Assembly (NCBI RefSeq): GCF_017052655.1
Contig: NZ_JAFIDC010000001.1
Location: 558,001 to 622,000 of the forward strand
Length of the DNA stretch: 64,000 nt
Direction: 5' to 3'
Source: Acholeplasma equirhinis
GTDB taxonomy: Bacteria > Bacillota_I > Bacilli_A > Acholeplasmatales > Acholeplasmataceae
Shown: positions 47,652 through 56,443 of the stretch, one piece after another
Numbering within the stretch: position 1 is the first letter of the stretch
Layout: the number at the start of each line of letters is the position of its first letter
The notes under the pieces: model-generated
The model's database searches: none
Seen by the model: only the letters and a program-made list of their open reading frames with translations
What the model was told of the DNA's origin: nothing
Position numbers and translations under genes: made by a program

Positions 47652-47674
47652 AACACCGACAAAAAAGGTGTTTT
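47650..47674 (+). terminator. Terminator of the 46869-47651 lipoprotein gene
   Basis: The stem AAAACACC/GGTGTTTT has a 9-base loop and is followed by TTTT-G-TTTTT on the plus strand. Confidence 0.85.
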
Positions 47675-47744
47675 TTTTGTTTTTAGATGAAAATATCTTT
47701 CTAAAAATGAAAATATTACAAATTCGAAACTTTTGATTTTTATA

Positions 47745-47758
47745 TGAAAGCGTTTTTA
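47745..47758. promoter_or_regulatory. cre-like site at the peptide cassette promoter
   Basis: TGAAAGCGTTTTTA matches the cre consensus except for one base. It lies directly upstream of TATACT (47761-47766), the likely -10 box, so CcpA bound here would block the promoter. The arm AAAGCGTT is repeated inverted at 47785-47792. Confidence 0.5.
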
Positions 47759-47825
47759 GATATACTAATCTTAAACAACAAGCTAACGCTTTGAATTCCA
47801 AAATAAAAAAAGAACGGGGGATCTT

Positions 47826-47942
47826 ATGGAAAATCTTATTAAGCGTTGTTACGAAACTCCTTCTATCGAAATTACTGAATTCGATGAGAAGGTACATGCC
47901 AATTCGACATCAGTACCGGTCGATTCATGGTTTGCGGATTAA
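47826..47942 (+). CDS. 38-residue peptide, candidate precursor of a processing system
   Basis: The small gene has an ATG seven bases or so behind a GGGGG ribosome-binding site and ends TAA at 47940-47942, 15 bases ahead of the next gene. The peptide reads MENLIKRCYETPSIEITEF then DEKVHANSTSVPVDSWFAD. The first half (YETPSIEITEF) is the leader pattern Y-x-x-P-x-(I/V)-E-I-x-x-F seen in small peptides encoded next to HprK-like or PqqD-like genes in Firmicutes and Bacteroidetes. The tail is polar and ends in WFAD. VHA before NSTS looks like a signal-peptidase-type cleavage site (Val at -3, Ala at -1). Codons such as TCG, CCG and GCG are rare in the surroundings. Confidence 0.7.
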   Translation: MENLIKRCYETPSIEITEFDEKVHANSTSVPVDSWFAD

Positions 47943-47957
47943 AGGGAGACTTAAAAC

Positions 47958-49967
47958 ATGAAAAAGGTATGGGGATTAATATTTCTACTAATGGCTGCAG
48001 TAACAGCCAGTTTATCACTTGCTTATGCAGCAGGTCCTGTAACATCAGTTGATGGTGCATCAATTCGTACAACTGGTGTTCAAGGTTTACGCTTCTATGC
48101 AAATGTAGAAGATTTAGAATCAGTTCACGGTTTCTATCTATTATATGGTGATGCTGATGTAGCTGATTTAGAAGCTGCTTTACCAGAAATGTTACATAAT
48201 GGTAAAACAGTTTTCAAAGCACCGGTTGAGGGTGCAGATCAAGATGGACAATTTAGTGTTGTCTTAACTGGTATTCCTGATAGAGGATATATGCAAAAAA
48301 TAACTGCAATTCCTTATGCAGTTGTTGATGATGAAGAAGTTTATGGTGAACCCGTCACTAGATCAGTTGCTGAAGTTGCTCAAAAAATGACTTTAGCAGG
48401 TGATGGTGATGCAGGTACACAAGCAATTCTTAACTATGTCCATAATAATTATCTTTCAATTGAATCATTATCATATGGTCAATATGTAGTTTCAGGCTTA
48501 TACACTGCTGATATTGATGTAATTCGTGCAGAATTAGTTAAAGATTGGAACACAAGATTTGGAACAAGTTGGGTTGATTTAGATGCATCTACTTTTGCAG
48601 CAAGCGCAAGAGTTGGTGGGCAAGGTTCACAAGGTTCAAGCACTACACTTGTAGGTACTAATCTACTCAAGTTTTTCCAAGATGAAACTTTTGGTCCAAA
48701 ATGGTGGTGGCTACTTGAATATATGAATGCATATGGTGGAGGAACAATTCATCCTCAAAGACAAGCTCAAGCTCTCATGAATGGTGGAGTGAATTCAACT
48801 CTTGCAACTGTCTTCTGGGGAGACCACTTTGTTTATGCAGTATATAATTTACTAAAAGTTGACAACAAAACTGGCTGGAGTGTTTCAACATTGACATTTA
48901 CTAAGGTTGATAATACAAGTATTGACAGATTGTATCAAATTGCAAATTACAACAATTCAATTATGAAAGATTTGTCAACTGTTGAATTATTACCAAAAGG
49001 TACACAAGTCACTTTACCTTCTTCAGCGGAATTATTTACAGGTTATACAAATTCTAATTTTACAATTTCAGGTTCAACTGTAACATTTGCAGCCAATTAT
49101 ACACTCAACAATATTGTAAGTTTACGTGTTAATAGAACTGCAATCAATTATTCAATTCAATATTTTGATGGTGATGATGCATTATCACTCTCTCCAACGT
49201 CTTATACAATCGCTTCATCTGAAATTACATTACCAATTCCTGTCAAAGATGGCTATTCATTTGAAGGTTGGTATGACAATCCGTCATTTGATGGTTCACC
49301 AATTACAAAAATTTCTACTGGATCAACAGGAAATAAAGTTTATCACGCAAAATTTGAAGCCACTGGTTTCTCACCAGTAACTATTACATATCAATTAAAT
49401 GGTGGATCATTGAATAATGCTGATACAATTTTCTTCAAATCAACTCATAATCATACAGTTACATTATTTGCAAATAGTGGTAATGGTAGTCAATTACATT
49501 TGGCTACAGCTAAAATTGGAATTTATTGGTATCATATAGCATTAAAACCAACTGCAATCGCCGGTGTATATGAAGTTACATCAAAAGGTACAGGATCTGA
49601 TTGGACAAAACCAGCAGATTCACCATATGTCCTAGCATTCCACGATAGTTTAGCAACAAATAAAGCTGCTATGCAAGCATTTTATAATAATGCAAGCGTA
49701 GGTAAACATGTCGTTATTAGTGGAACAATTCCAGCATCAACTTCAGCTAATGCAATCTCACTCGGAATTGGTTTAATTACAAATACATCCGTAATTTATC
49801 AAAATGTCACTTATAATTATCTAAACGATGAGCGACCATTCATTACACCAATAAAAGATGGTTCAACTTTTGGAGGTTGGTATACTACTCCAGATTTCTC
49901 TGGTTCAGCAGTAGAAACATTCATAGGTTTACCTTCAACTGTTACACTTTATGCTAAGTGGAACTAA
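47958..49967 (+). CDS. Secreted protein with a cassette-specific domain and InlB-type repeats
   Basis: The 669-residue protein has a signal peptide (1-25, ending AYAAG), no lipobox and no wall anchor. Residues about 33-370 form a domain shared with the C-terminus of the protein at 51135-53738 (SIRTTGVQGLRFYANV, FSVVLTGIPDRGY, TRSVAEVAQKM, LLKFFQDETFGPKWWWLLEYM). After that come Listeria-Bacteroides (InlB B-type) repeats, as in DGYSFEGWYDNPSFDGSPI and DGSTFGGWYTTPDFSGSAV, the last ending in TLYAKWN. GGGAG stands 9 bases ahead of the ATG. Binding or adhesion is likely but not shown. Confidence 0.82.
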   Translation: MKKVWGLIFLLMAAVTASLSLAYAAGPVTSVDGASIRTTGVQGLRFYANVEDLESVHGFYLLYGDADVADLEAALPEMLHNGKTVFKAPVEGADQDGQFSVVLTGIPDRGYMQKITAIPYAVVDDEEVYGEPVTRSVAEVAQKMTLAGDGDAGTQAILNYVHNNYLSIESLSYGQYVVSGLYTADIDVIRAELVKDWNTRFGTSWVDLDASTFAASARVGGQGSQGSSTTLVGTNLLKFFQDETFGPKWWWLLEYMNAYGGGTIHPQRQAQALMNGGVNSTLATVFWGDHFVYAVYNLLKVDNKTGWSVSTLTFTKVDNTSIDRLYQIANYNNSIMKDLSTVELLPKGTQVTLPSSAELFTGYTNSNFTISGSTVTFAANYTLNNIVSLRVNRTAINYSIQYFDGDDALSLSPTSYTIASSEITLPIPVKDGYSFEGWYDNPSFDGSPITKISTGSTGNKVYHAKFEATGFSPVTITYQLNGGSLNNADTIFFKSTHNHTVTLFANSGNGSQLHLATAKIGIYWYHIALKPTAIAGVYEVTSKGTGSDWTKPADSPYVLAFHDSLATNKAAMQAFYNNASVGKHVVISGTIPASTSANAISLGIGLITNTSVIYQNVTYNYLNDERPFITPIKDGSTFGGWYTTPDFSGSAVETFIGLPSTVTLYAKWN

Positions 49968-49980
49968 CTAATTAACAATA

Positions 49981-50011
49981 AAAGGCACTGTAGAAACCCT
50001 ATGGTGCCTTT
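49981..50011 (+). terminator. Weak terminator or attenuator inside the cassette
   Basis: The 8-bp stem AAAGGCAC/GTGCCTTT has a 15-base loop but only a short T-tract (TTTCTATT). It may reduce transcription into the kinase-fusion gene that starts at 50035. Confidence 0.55.
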
Positions 50012-50034
50012 CTATTAACTTATAAAGGATTTAT

Positions 50035-51138
50035 ATGCTATATAAAATTGCAGATTTAATTGTTAAAATGAATCCTCAATATGATCCATTAACGTTTCAA
50101 GCCACACAGTATTTGGTAAGTGGTGATTTTGATGTTGATATTGATATTCCAGATTTATCTGAACATGTTCAAAAATATCAACATGAAAATAATCACTTAA
50201 CACTAGGTGAAGCCGAGTATATGATTTATGGTTCCTACTTTTATACTAAGTTAATTAAATTTAATGGCTTTTTCCTACATTCTTCTGCAGTTGTATACCA
50301 AGATAAGGCATATTTGTTTTCAGCACCAAGTGGTACAGGTAAATCAACACACGCGGCTTTATGGGCTACAAATTTAAATGCTTATATTTTAAATGATGAT
50401 AAACCTGCAATCAGATTAATTAATGATAAGTTTATCGTATATGGCACACCATTCACAGGTAAAACAAATACTGGTGTAAACAAGAAAGTCGAACTTGGAA
50501 ATATAATTTTCTTAGAACGCAGCTTAGAAAATTATATACATCAAATTTCAAATGAACAATCTTTAAAATTTTTCTTACGAGAAACAATTCGTCCATTTAA
50601 AGAGGAAAACATGGAACTCGTCTTAAATCTTTATCAAAAACTAGCAACTAAACATCCATTTTACCTTCTTGGTTGTAACGTAAGTATTGATGCTTTATAT
50701 ACAGCTTTGCATGGACTTAATCTAATAAGCAGTATAGAAAAAACATTACTAACCAAAGGATTTGTTGTTACAAATGTTTATGGAAGAAGCATGTTACCTC
50801 TCTTAAGAGAAAATATTGATCAAGTCTTAATAAAAAAAACAGACACATATCATATATACGATGTTGTTTTATTTAAATCTAATGATAAACTAGTTTTACA
50901 TAGAATCATAAAAATAAAAGGTGATACATACTATATCACCGGTGACAATCAGTATAAATTAGAACATGTCTATAAAAACCAAATAAAAGGGAAAATGAAA
51001 GCTTTTTATAAAGAAGGTAAAGAAATCCCTGTTAACGATACAGAATATTTAAAATACGTCAAAAGAATCACACGTACAAGACTTCTTCGTGCAATCATCC
51101 GAAAACTATCAAAGAAGAAAGGAAATCATCAAATATGA
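50035..51138 (+). CDS. HprK-like kinase fused to an ER-type signal-peptidase-like domain
   Basis: The 367-residue protein has two parts. Residues about 75-235 resemble HPr kinase/PEP carboxykinase-like P-loop proteins: LHSSAVVYQDKAYLFSAPSG with Walker A APSGTGKST (97-105), LNDDKPAIR (119-127), YGTPFTGK. Residues about 240-345 match the S26/S24 peptidase core: YGRSMLPLL with Ser252, then LVLHRIIKIKGDTYYITGDNQ with His289 and Asp304, the Ser-His-Asp set of ER/SipW-type enzymes. No membrane helix is visible, so it is probably cytoplasmic or peripheral. Related kinases and peptidases are usually separate genes beside a small Y-x-x-P peptide gene. The stop overlaps the next ATG (ATGA). Confidence 0.8.
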   Translation: MLYKIADLIVKMNPQYDPLTFQATQYLVSGDFDVDIDIPDLSEHVQKYQHENNHLTLGEAEYMIYGSYFYTKLIKFNGFFLHSSAVVYQDKAYLFSAPSGTGKSTHAALWATNLNAYILNDDKPAIRLINDKFIVYGTPFTGKTNTGVNKKVELGNIIFLERSLENYIHQISNEQSLKFFLRETIRPFKEENMELVLNLYQKLATKHPFYLLGCNVSIDALYTALHGLNLISSIEKTLLTKGFVVTNVYGRSMLPLLRENIDQVLIKKTDTYHIYDVVLFKSNDKLVLHRIIKIKGDTYYITGDNQYKLEHVYKNQIKGKMKAFYKEGKEIPVNDTEYLKYVKRITRTRLLRAIIRKLSKKKGNHQI

Positions 51139-53738
51139 CAATCATCAAAAGATTCACAGCAATCATCTTCTTAATCATTTTAAGTTTCGTTGTTTCATTT
51201 AATGAGACCTATAGTGCTGATGACTTTATTACAACTACTTCAGTTAATGACTACGGTCAAGAGTTAAGAGCAGTGTGGATGTCACCTATTACAGGTGAGA
51301 TACCAAATAACGTCACTGAACAATCTTGGAAGAATTTATTCTTAAATGAAACCTTCCCAATGCTTGCGTACTATAACTACAATACAATCATTATTCATTT
51401 TAGAACACATAATAATGCTTATTATAATTCAACACTCAATCCAAAAGCAACTCAATTTGCTAATATAAACTTTAATGTATTTGACCCAATGGCTTGGTTA
51501 ATTGAGGAAGCACATAATCGTGGTATTGAAGTACACGCTTGGTTAAATCCTTATCGTGTAACACTAGGACAAGCATTTCCACAAGCTAACCCAGCTTCAA
51601 ATTCATCAAATCTTTTAACTTATAATAGTTCTACAATTTTAAATCCTGGTCTTCCAAATGTTAGAGAGTTTCTTTATGATACTGTGGAAGAGATTATTCA
51701 AAATTATGATGTTGATGCTATTCACTTTGATGATTACTTCTATACAAACTTAGGTGCAAATGGATCACTCTCAACAGCACCAACAATTATTTCCGAACCA
51801 GACCAATCAACTTTTGAAACATATGGTGTTGGTTATAATCATACAAATGCCGTTTCAAAAGCAAACTGGCGTCGTGAACAAGTAAATATTTTTGTCGAAG
51901 GTGTACATTACGTTATTAAATCTTACAATGAGACAAACGGTAAACATATTCAATTTGGTATTGCACCAACTGGTGTTTATAAAAATGGTAATGGTGTCGT
52001 TACATATGATGCAAATGGATTACCAGTAACAACTGGTTCACAAACTAATGGTCAAGAACACTATAACTCATATTTATTTGCAGATAGTCTGCATTGGTTA
52101 AAAAATGGATGGTTAGATTATTTTATGCCTCAATCTTATTGGGCAGACAATCATCCAGCTGCAAGTTATACAAAAGTTATGGGTTGGTGGGATAAAGTTT
52201 TTAAAAATTTAAATGTGAATCTTTATTCTGGACTTGGTCTTTATATGGCCGCATCTGCAAATGAAACTTATAATTGGAAAGCAAACGATACTGAACTTAA
52301 TCTTCAAATGAATATCTTACACGGACTTGAATATGTAGAAGGATTTTCAGTATACAATTATCCAAACTTAAAAATTGGATATCAAGAAAGAAATAATCCT
52401 TCAAATATTGTCGCAAGACATGTCAACAATGCGAAATCACACTGGTCTAAAATAGCAATCTTCCCTGAACTTAAGAGTATGGAACCAGTATTAGTAGATC
52501 CAATTACAAGTATGGAACATCAAGGTGGTACATTATCATTTAACTCAGTTGAAAATGCAAAATTCTACTACATTTATCGTTCTACTGAAGAAATAACTTA
52601 TGATGCATCAGAAATCATTGGTGTTGTAAGACATCAAGATTTACCAATATTAACCTATCAAACAAATGATTTAAATAATACTTACAATTATTCTATAAGA
52701 GTCTTATCACCAACAAATCATTTATCTGATGAACCTAATTTATCTGAAAATGCAATAATGATTCCTGGTGCTTCAATTAGAAATCAAGATGCAAACTTAC
52801 AACAAGGTCTAAGATTCTATGCTGAACTTGTTGATGGATTTATTCCTGAAGAAAAAGGATTCTACGTTGTTTATGGTGTTGCATCCAAAGCACAACTTCA
52901 AACAGCAATCAATAATCCAATTGGTGGTAAAACCATATTAAATGGTAAAGAAGTCTTTAAAGCGTCTGTAGAAGGACTAGATGAAGATAACAGATTCTCA
53001 GTTGTATTAACGGGTATACCTGAAATTGGATATGCAACTAAAATCTCAGTTTTCGCCTACTACATCCAAAATAGTAAAGAAACAATAACAATTACAGTAT
53101 CAACAAGATCAATTGCACAAGTTGCTATTAATATGGCTAAAACTAATGAATCAACTACTGCTTCTTTAGCAATCATTGAATCAGTTAAACAAAACTTTAA
53201 TGTGCTACATACAACTATTGATGGCATTGCTGTTACGGGTAGTATTTATGAAGTTGATCGATTAAAACTTAAATCTGAATTCTTAACGGATTACAATAAT
53301 AAATTTGGTAATGCATTAACAGCATCATCTACACCATTGCAATACAAAAATCAATTTTCAACTGGATTAACTGAAGCAGATAATATAACAAAGAATGTAT
53401 CAAATTCAAATTTATACAAATTCTTTAATGATCCAATATATCAAGCTAAATGGGGTTGGATATTAGATTATTTCATAAGTATTGATGGTACATTACATGT
53501 TGAAAGACAGTCAATGGCACTTAAAGGTGATGGAACTTATGCTGATTATCAATTATGGAATTTCATCCATTTCTCAGCAACACTATATAATTTCTTTAAT
53601 CGAGAACATGAAACACTAAACTATACTGCAATTAACTTCTCTCCAAGTTCAACATCTAACTTAAATTATCAAAAAGTTGCATTATTTAGTAATTCAATTT
53701 TAATTGATATCGATGATTATCAAGTAACTTTAAAATAA
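51135..53738 (+). CDS. Secreted GHL10 family protein with the shared cassette domain
   Basis: The 867-residue protein has a signal peptide (about 1-27). Residues about 40-440 are a glycosidase-like GHL10 (PF02638, YngK-like) barrel: QELRAVWMSPI, VHAWLNPYRV and AIHFDDYFY are all present. A fibronectin-like part (about 445-540) leads into the domain also found at the N-terminus of the 47958-49967 product (about 545-865: SIRNQDANLQQGLRFYAEL, FSVVLTGIPEIGY, STRSIAQVAINM). The ATG lies within the stop of the kinase-fusion gene, so translation is coupled. GHL10 proteins act on carbohydrates, possibly surface glycans, but the substrate is not known. Confidence 0.85.
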   Translation: MTIIKRFTAIIFLIILSFVVSFNETYSADDFITTTSVNDYGQELRAVWMSPITGEIPNNVTEQSWKNLFLNETFPMLAYYNYNTIIIHFRTHNNAYYNSTLNPKATQFANINFNVFDPMAWLIEEAHNRGIEVHAWLNPYRVTLGQAFPQANPASNSSNLLTYNSSTILNPGLPNVREFLYDTVEEIIQNYDVDAIHFDDYFYTNLGANGSLSTAPTIISEPDQSTFETYGVGYNHTNAVSKANWRREQVNIFVEGVHYVIKSYNETNGKHIQFGIAPTGVYKNGNGVVTYDANGLPVTTGSQTNGQEHYNSYLFADSLHWLKNGWLDYFMPQSYWADNHPAASYTKVMGWWDKVFKNLNVNLYSGLGLYMAASANETYNWKANDTELNLQMNILHGLEYVEGFSVYNYPNLKIGYQERNNPSNIVARHVNNAKSHWSKIAIFPELKSMEPVLVDPITSMEHQGGTLSFNSVENAKFYYIYRSTEEITYDASEIIGVVRHQDLPILTYQTNDLNNTYNYSIRVLSPTNHLSDEPNLSENAIMIPGASIRNQDANLQQGLRFYAELVDGFIPEEKGFYVVYGVASKAQLQTAINNPIGGKTILNGKEVFKASVEGLDEDNRFSVVLTGIPEIGYATKISVFAYYIQNSKETITITVSTRSIAQVAINMAKTNESTTASLAIIESVKQNFNVLHTTIDGIAVTGSIYEVDRLKLKSEFLTDYNNKFGNALTASSTPLQYKNQFSTGLTEADNITKNVSNSNLYKFFNDPIYQAKWGWILDYFISIDGTLHVERQSMALKGDGTYADYQLWNFIHFSATLYNFFNREHETLNYTAINFSPSSTSNLNYQKVALFSNSILIDIDDYQVTLK

Positions 53739-53742
53739 CGAA

Positions 53743-53769
53743 AAAACAGAGCATTTATAGCTCTGTTTT
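53743..53769 (+). terminator. Terminator of the peptide cassette
   Basis: The 10-bp stem AAAACAGAGC/GCTCTGTTTT has a 7-base loop and is followed by ATTTAT. It sits between convergent genes and may act in both directions. Confidence 0.85.
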
Positions 53770-53783
53770 ATTTATAGACAAAT

Positions 53784-54377
53784 TTAATTGAGTTTAAGAT
53801 AATCGATATCTACTAATTGATAACTAATCTCTCGATAATAACCATTTTGTCCAAAATAATATAGATTATCTTTGCGATTATACACAATATCAATAATTGT
53901 AAAGTAAAAACTAAATGTATAAGCTGAAATTGATTCTGGAATGACAATGGTTTCTGAATGATTAAACACTTTATCTTTATATGATTCATTGATTACTTTA
54001 TATTGATCAGTATTAAATTCTTCCAAACTAATTTCTTTAATAAAATATGCATCTTCCAAATTTTTATAATCTATTAATCCATTATTTGAACCTAAGAAGT
54101 TATCAATGGTGAATATTTCATCAGAAAAATATAAAGCCATTGAATGTATTTCATAATCAACATCCGAATAAGTAGGAACATGATTAAATGTTCCATAATG
54201 AAATTCTAGTTTGAAATTTTCAAAATAAAAGTATTTAGTATCACTTGATACTGCGACAGTTACTGTGTTCATTGGTGCAAGTTCATATCCAAAACCAACT
54301 CGATACGTGTTATCATTAGTACAACTTGTTAAAAATATGGTAATAATCAACAATGAAATGATGGTTAACTTTTTCAT
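53784..54377 (-). CDS. Hypothetical lipoprotein
   Basis: The 197-residue protein has a lipoprotein signal (lipobox LTSC, Cys19) and a beta-rich domain (FYFENFKLEFHYGTF, ISAYTFSFYFTIIDIVYN). No family was recognised. It faces the end of the peptide cassette across a shared terminator and is otherwise a single gene. Confidence 0.7.
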   Translation of the reverse strand: MKKLTIISLLIITIFLTSCTNDNTYRVGFGYELAPMNTVTVAVSSDTKYFYFENFKLEFHYGTFNHVPTYSDVDYEIHSMALYFSDEIFTIDNFLGSNNGLIDYKNLEDAYFIKEISLEEFNTDQYKVINESYKDKVFNHSETIVIPESISAYTFSFYFTIIDIVYNRKDNLYYFGQNGYYREISYQLVDIDYLKLN

Positions 54378-54503
54378 TCATTTCTCCAATTCAATAAGTA
54401 TCGTTATAAATGTTTTTAAATAATATTTATTTTTTCTATTATACATTAAATTTTTTTATATATATGATACTTAAATTCTTCAAATCAAATCTTACGATTA
54501 TTT

Positions 54504-55586
54504 CTAGTTAATCGGTGGAATAAATACTTCCACACGATCTCTACCTTTGGCTTTAGCTTGATATAGCGCTTGGTCTGCTTCAGTTAAATAATCATCAATT
54601 GTATTATTTGGATTGATTTTAACAATAGATATACCAACACTAATCGATATTTTATTATTTGGTACATTAAATGTTTTTAACGATGTTCTTAATTCTTCTG
54701 CTAGTTTTAAAAGACCATATTTAGTCATGTTCGGTCCGATACCAACAAATTCTTCTCCACCAAATCGATAAAAAGTCGTATCGTATTTAACTTGTAGGCT
54801 TAATAATGTTCGACCCAGTTCTTCTAAGCATTTATCTCCAATCAAATGACCATGTGTATCATTGTATTCTTTAAAATAGTCAACATCAAACATCATAATT
54901 GCTACATCATGTATATTTGATTCATTGAGAGTTTTTAAATCTTGATATAGTTTTCTTCTATTATATAGTTTGGTTAAAAAATCCATTTCTTTTTCAATAT
55001 TCAGTTGACGCTGAATTTCAAATGTCTTTAATCTGGTTATTAAGAAAATACGCCCAAATAAAATACCTAACATTAAACTCGTTACTGTATTCACAAAATC
55101 TGTGGTGCCAAGATCAATTCCTTTAAACACATATGCATGAATAAGATGAATCACAAATAGTAAAATTGTAAATAAATTAACTCGACTAGATTTATCGATG
55201 ACAATCAACGGTACAATAACAAAGAAAGTTAAAAGTGTACCTGCAGGTCGATCACTAAATCTAATAATGCTTAAATAGAAAAATAACCCATAATAAACAA
55301 ATCCGAAAAGGTAAGCAAAAACAAGTGGGAATTGTTGACTCTTCCTCACTTTGAATATAATGAAAATTAAACATACCAATCCAAAAGTAATTAAATAAGC
55401 TGGTAAAGTTTCCAACATGCTTTGTTTAAATATTGAAAATAAAAGCGGAATAATTAAAGCGATGATCGATACAACAAACATTTTTGGTACAATTTGCTTA
55501 TTATAATTATGAATCGCTTCTTTATTATTTTCAAATAAATCATTTGAATTGGTAAATGCAGTTTGAAAGAAAGCTTTCAAAGTCAT
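54504..55586 (-). CDS. Membrane GGDEF protein (diguanylate cyclase)
   Basis: The 360-residue protein has about six membrane helices (30-190) and a C-terminal GGDEF domain (about 195-355) with DFLTKLYNRRKLYQDL at its start and YRFGGEEF near residue 285. The substrate-binding Asn and Asp positions are kept (DVDYFKEYNDTHGHLIGD), so it is probably active. The inhibitory RxxD motif is absent (KYDT in its place). It is a single gene. Confidence 0.88.
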   Translation of the reverse strand: MTLKAFFQTAFTNSNDLFENNKEAIHNYNKQIVPKMFVVSIIALIIPLLFSIFKQSMLETLPAYLITFGLVCLIFIIFKVRKSQQFPLVFAYLFGFVYYGLFFYLSIIRFSDRPAGTLLTFFVIVPLIVIDKSSRVNLFTILLFVIHLIHAYVFKGIDLGTTDFVNTVTSLMLGILFGRIFLITRLKTFEIQRQLNIEKEMDFLTKLYNRRKLYQDLKTLNESNIHDVAIMMFDVDYFKEYNDTHGHLIGDKCLEELGRTLLSLQVKYDTTFYRFGGEEFVGIGPNMTKYGLLKLAEELRTSLKTFNVPNNKISISVGISIVKINPNNTIDDYLTEADQALYQAKAKGRDRVEVFIPPIN

Positions 55587-55711
55587 GCAACACCTCTAAA
55601 TTTATTGTTCTACTAATCAAATTATAGCATTTATTTATACAAATCGTTGAGATTTTATAATTAGATACATTTTAACTAAATTTATAGTTAAAAACTACAT
55701 GATTTAAACAA

Positions 55712-55740
55712 AAAAGGTTTGAAATTTATTCAAACCTTTT
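55712..55740 (-). terminator. Terminator of the GyrI-like gene
   Basis: The 10-bp stem AAAAGGTTTG/CAAACCTTTT has a 9-base loop and is followed by TTTGTTT on the minus strand. Confidence 0.85.
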
Positions 55741-55745
55741 ATTTT

Positions 55746-56222
55746 CTATATATTTTCAACAGGACAAAGCAAATAATTCTTTGACGTTTTTGGTTCAGTA
55801 TAGTCACAAATAGCACCACTAAGTCTCAAATTTCTATCTGGAATAATTTTATTTATGATCTCATCAAATAATTCTGTGTATTCACCAGACTCAACCAACA
55901 CTTTCAAATATGTTCTTTCGGGTAAAATCCATTTAGTCCAACCCATCGGTGCTTCAACATCTTTAGAAACTTCAATACCTGCTAAATAATATCCTCGAGA
56001 AAAATTATCTGACCAAGGCATAAATGACATGGATTCGTCACTCATAGCACCCCAAAAGCCTATAAATGAACCATCTACTTCCTTCATTGCAAGTGCTGCA
56101 ACCTCTTCAAAGTGTGAATTAGCTTCTTCCCAAAGTTCCATCACAATATTACGTTCTTTCGTACATAAACCTGCTTTTCCAATAATCGCAATCTCAGGTA
56201 ACTTTATGGCATTGATTTCCAT
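55746..56222 (-). CDS. GyrI-like / AraC effector-binding domain protein
   Basis: I place the start at the ATG at 56222 (158 residues), because GAGAG stands 7 bases ahead and the product then begins MEINAIKLPEIAIIG, the usual first strand of the family. The SHS2-type fold shows in AIIGKAGLCTKERN, AGIEVSKDVEAPMGWTKWILPERTYLKV and AICDYTEPKTSKNYLLCPV. Such domains bind small hydrophobic or cationic ligands, or hydrolyse them. There is no DNA-binding domain, so it is a free-standing effector-binding protein. Confidence 0.8.
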   Translation of the reverse strand: MEINAIKLPEIAIIGKAGLCTKERNIVMELWEEANSHFEEVAALAMKEVDGSFIGFWGAMSDESMSFMPWSDNFSRGYYLAGIEVSKDVEAPMGWTKWILPERTYLKVLVESGEYTELFDEIINKIIPDRNLRLSGAICDYTEPKTSKNYLLCPVENI

Positions 56223-56415
56223 ATCATACTCTCTTTCTAGATAGAAAATCACTTATTTTATAAATAAGTATTTTTATCTTTCATATCATCTTAAAAAATA
56301 ACTTGAACTTTATAACTTTAGTGTATCATAATAGCTTTTATGATTCGAGGTATAACGTATACTTTAGATAATTTTACACACTCTCAAACAATTTAACTTA
56401 ATCTACCAAAATAAA

Positions 56416-56443
56416 AAGGTCTGATAATAAATTATCAAACCTT
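56416..56443 (-). terminator. Terminator of the DISM-GGDEF gene
   Basis: A 12-bp stem with one G-U pair (AAGGTTTGATAA/TTATCAGACCTT on the minus strand) is followed by TTTTATTTT. Confidence 0.8.

Noticed and set aside
47607-48102. Two open frames antisense to the peptide gene and the following gene start
   Set aside because: Both lie opposite supported genes and have no ribosome-binding site or recognisable domain.
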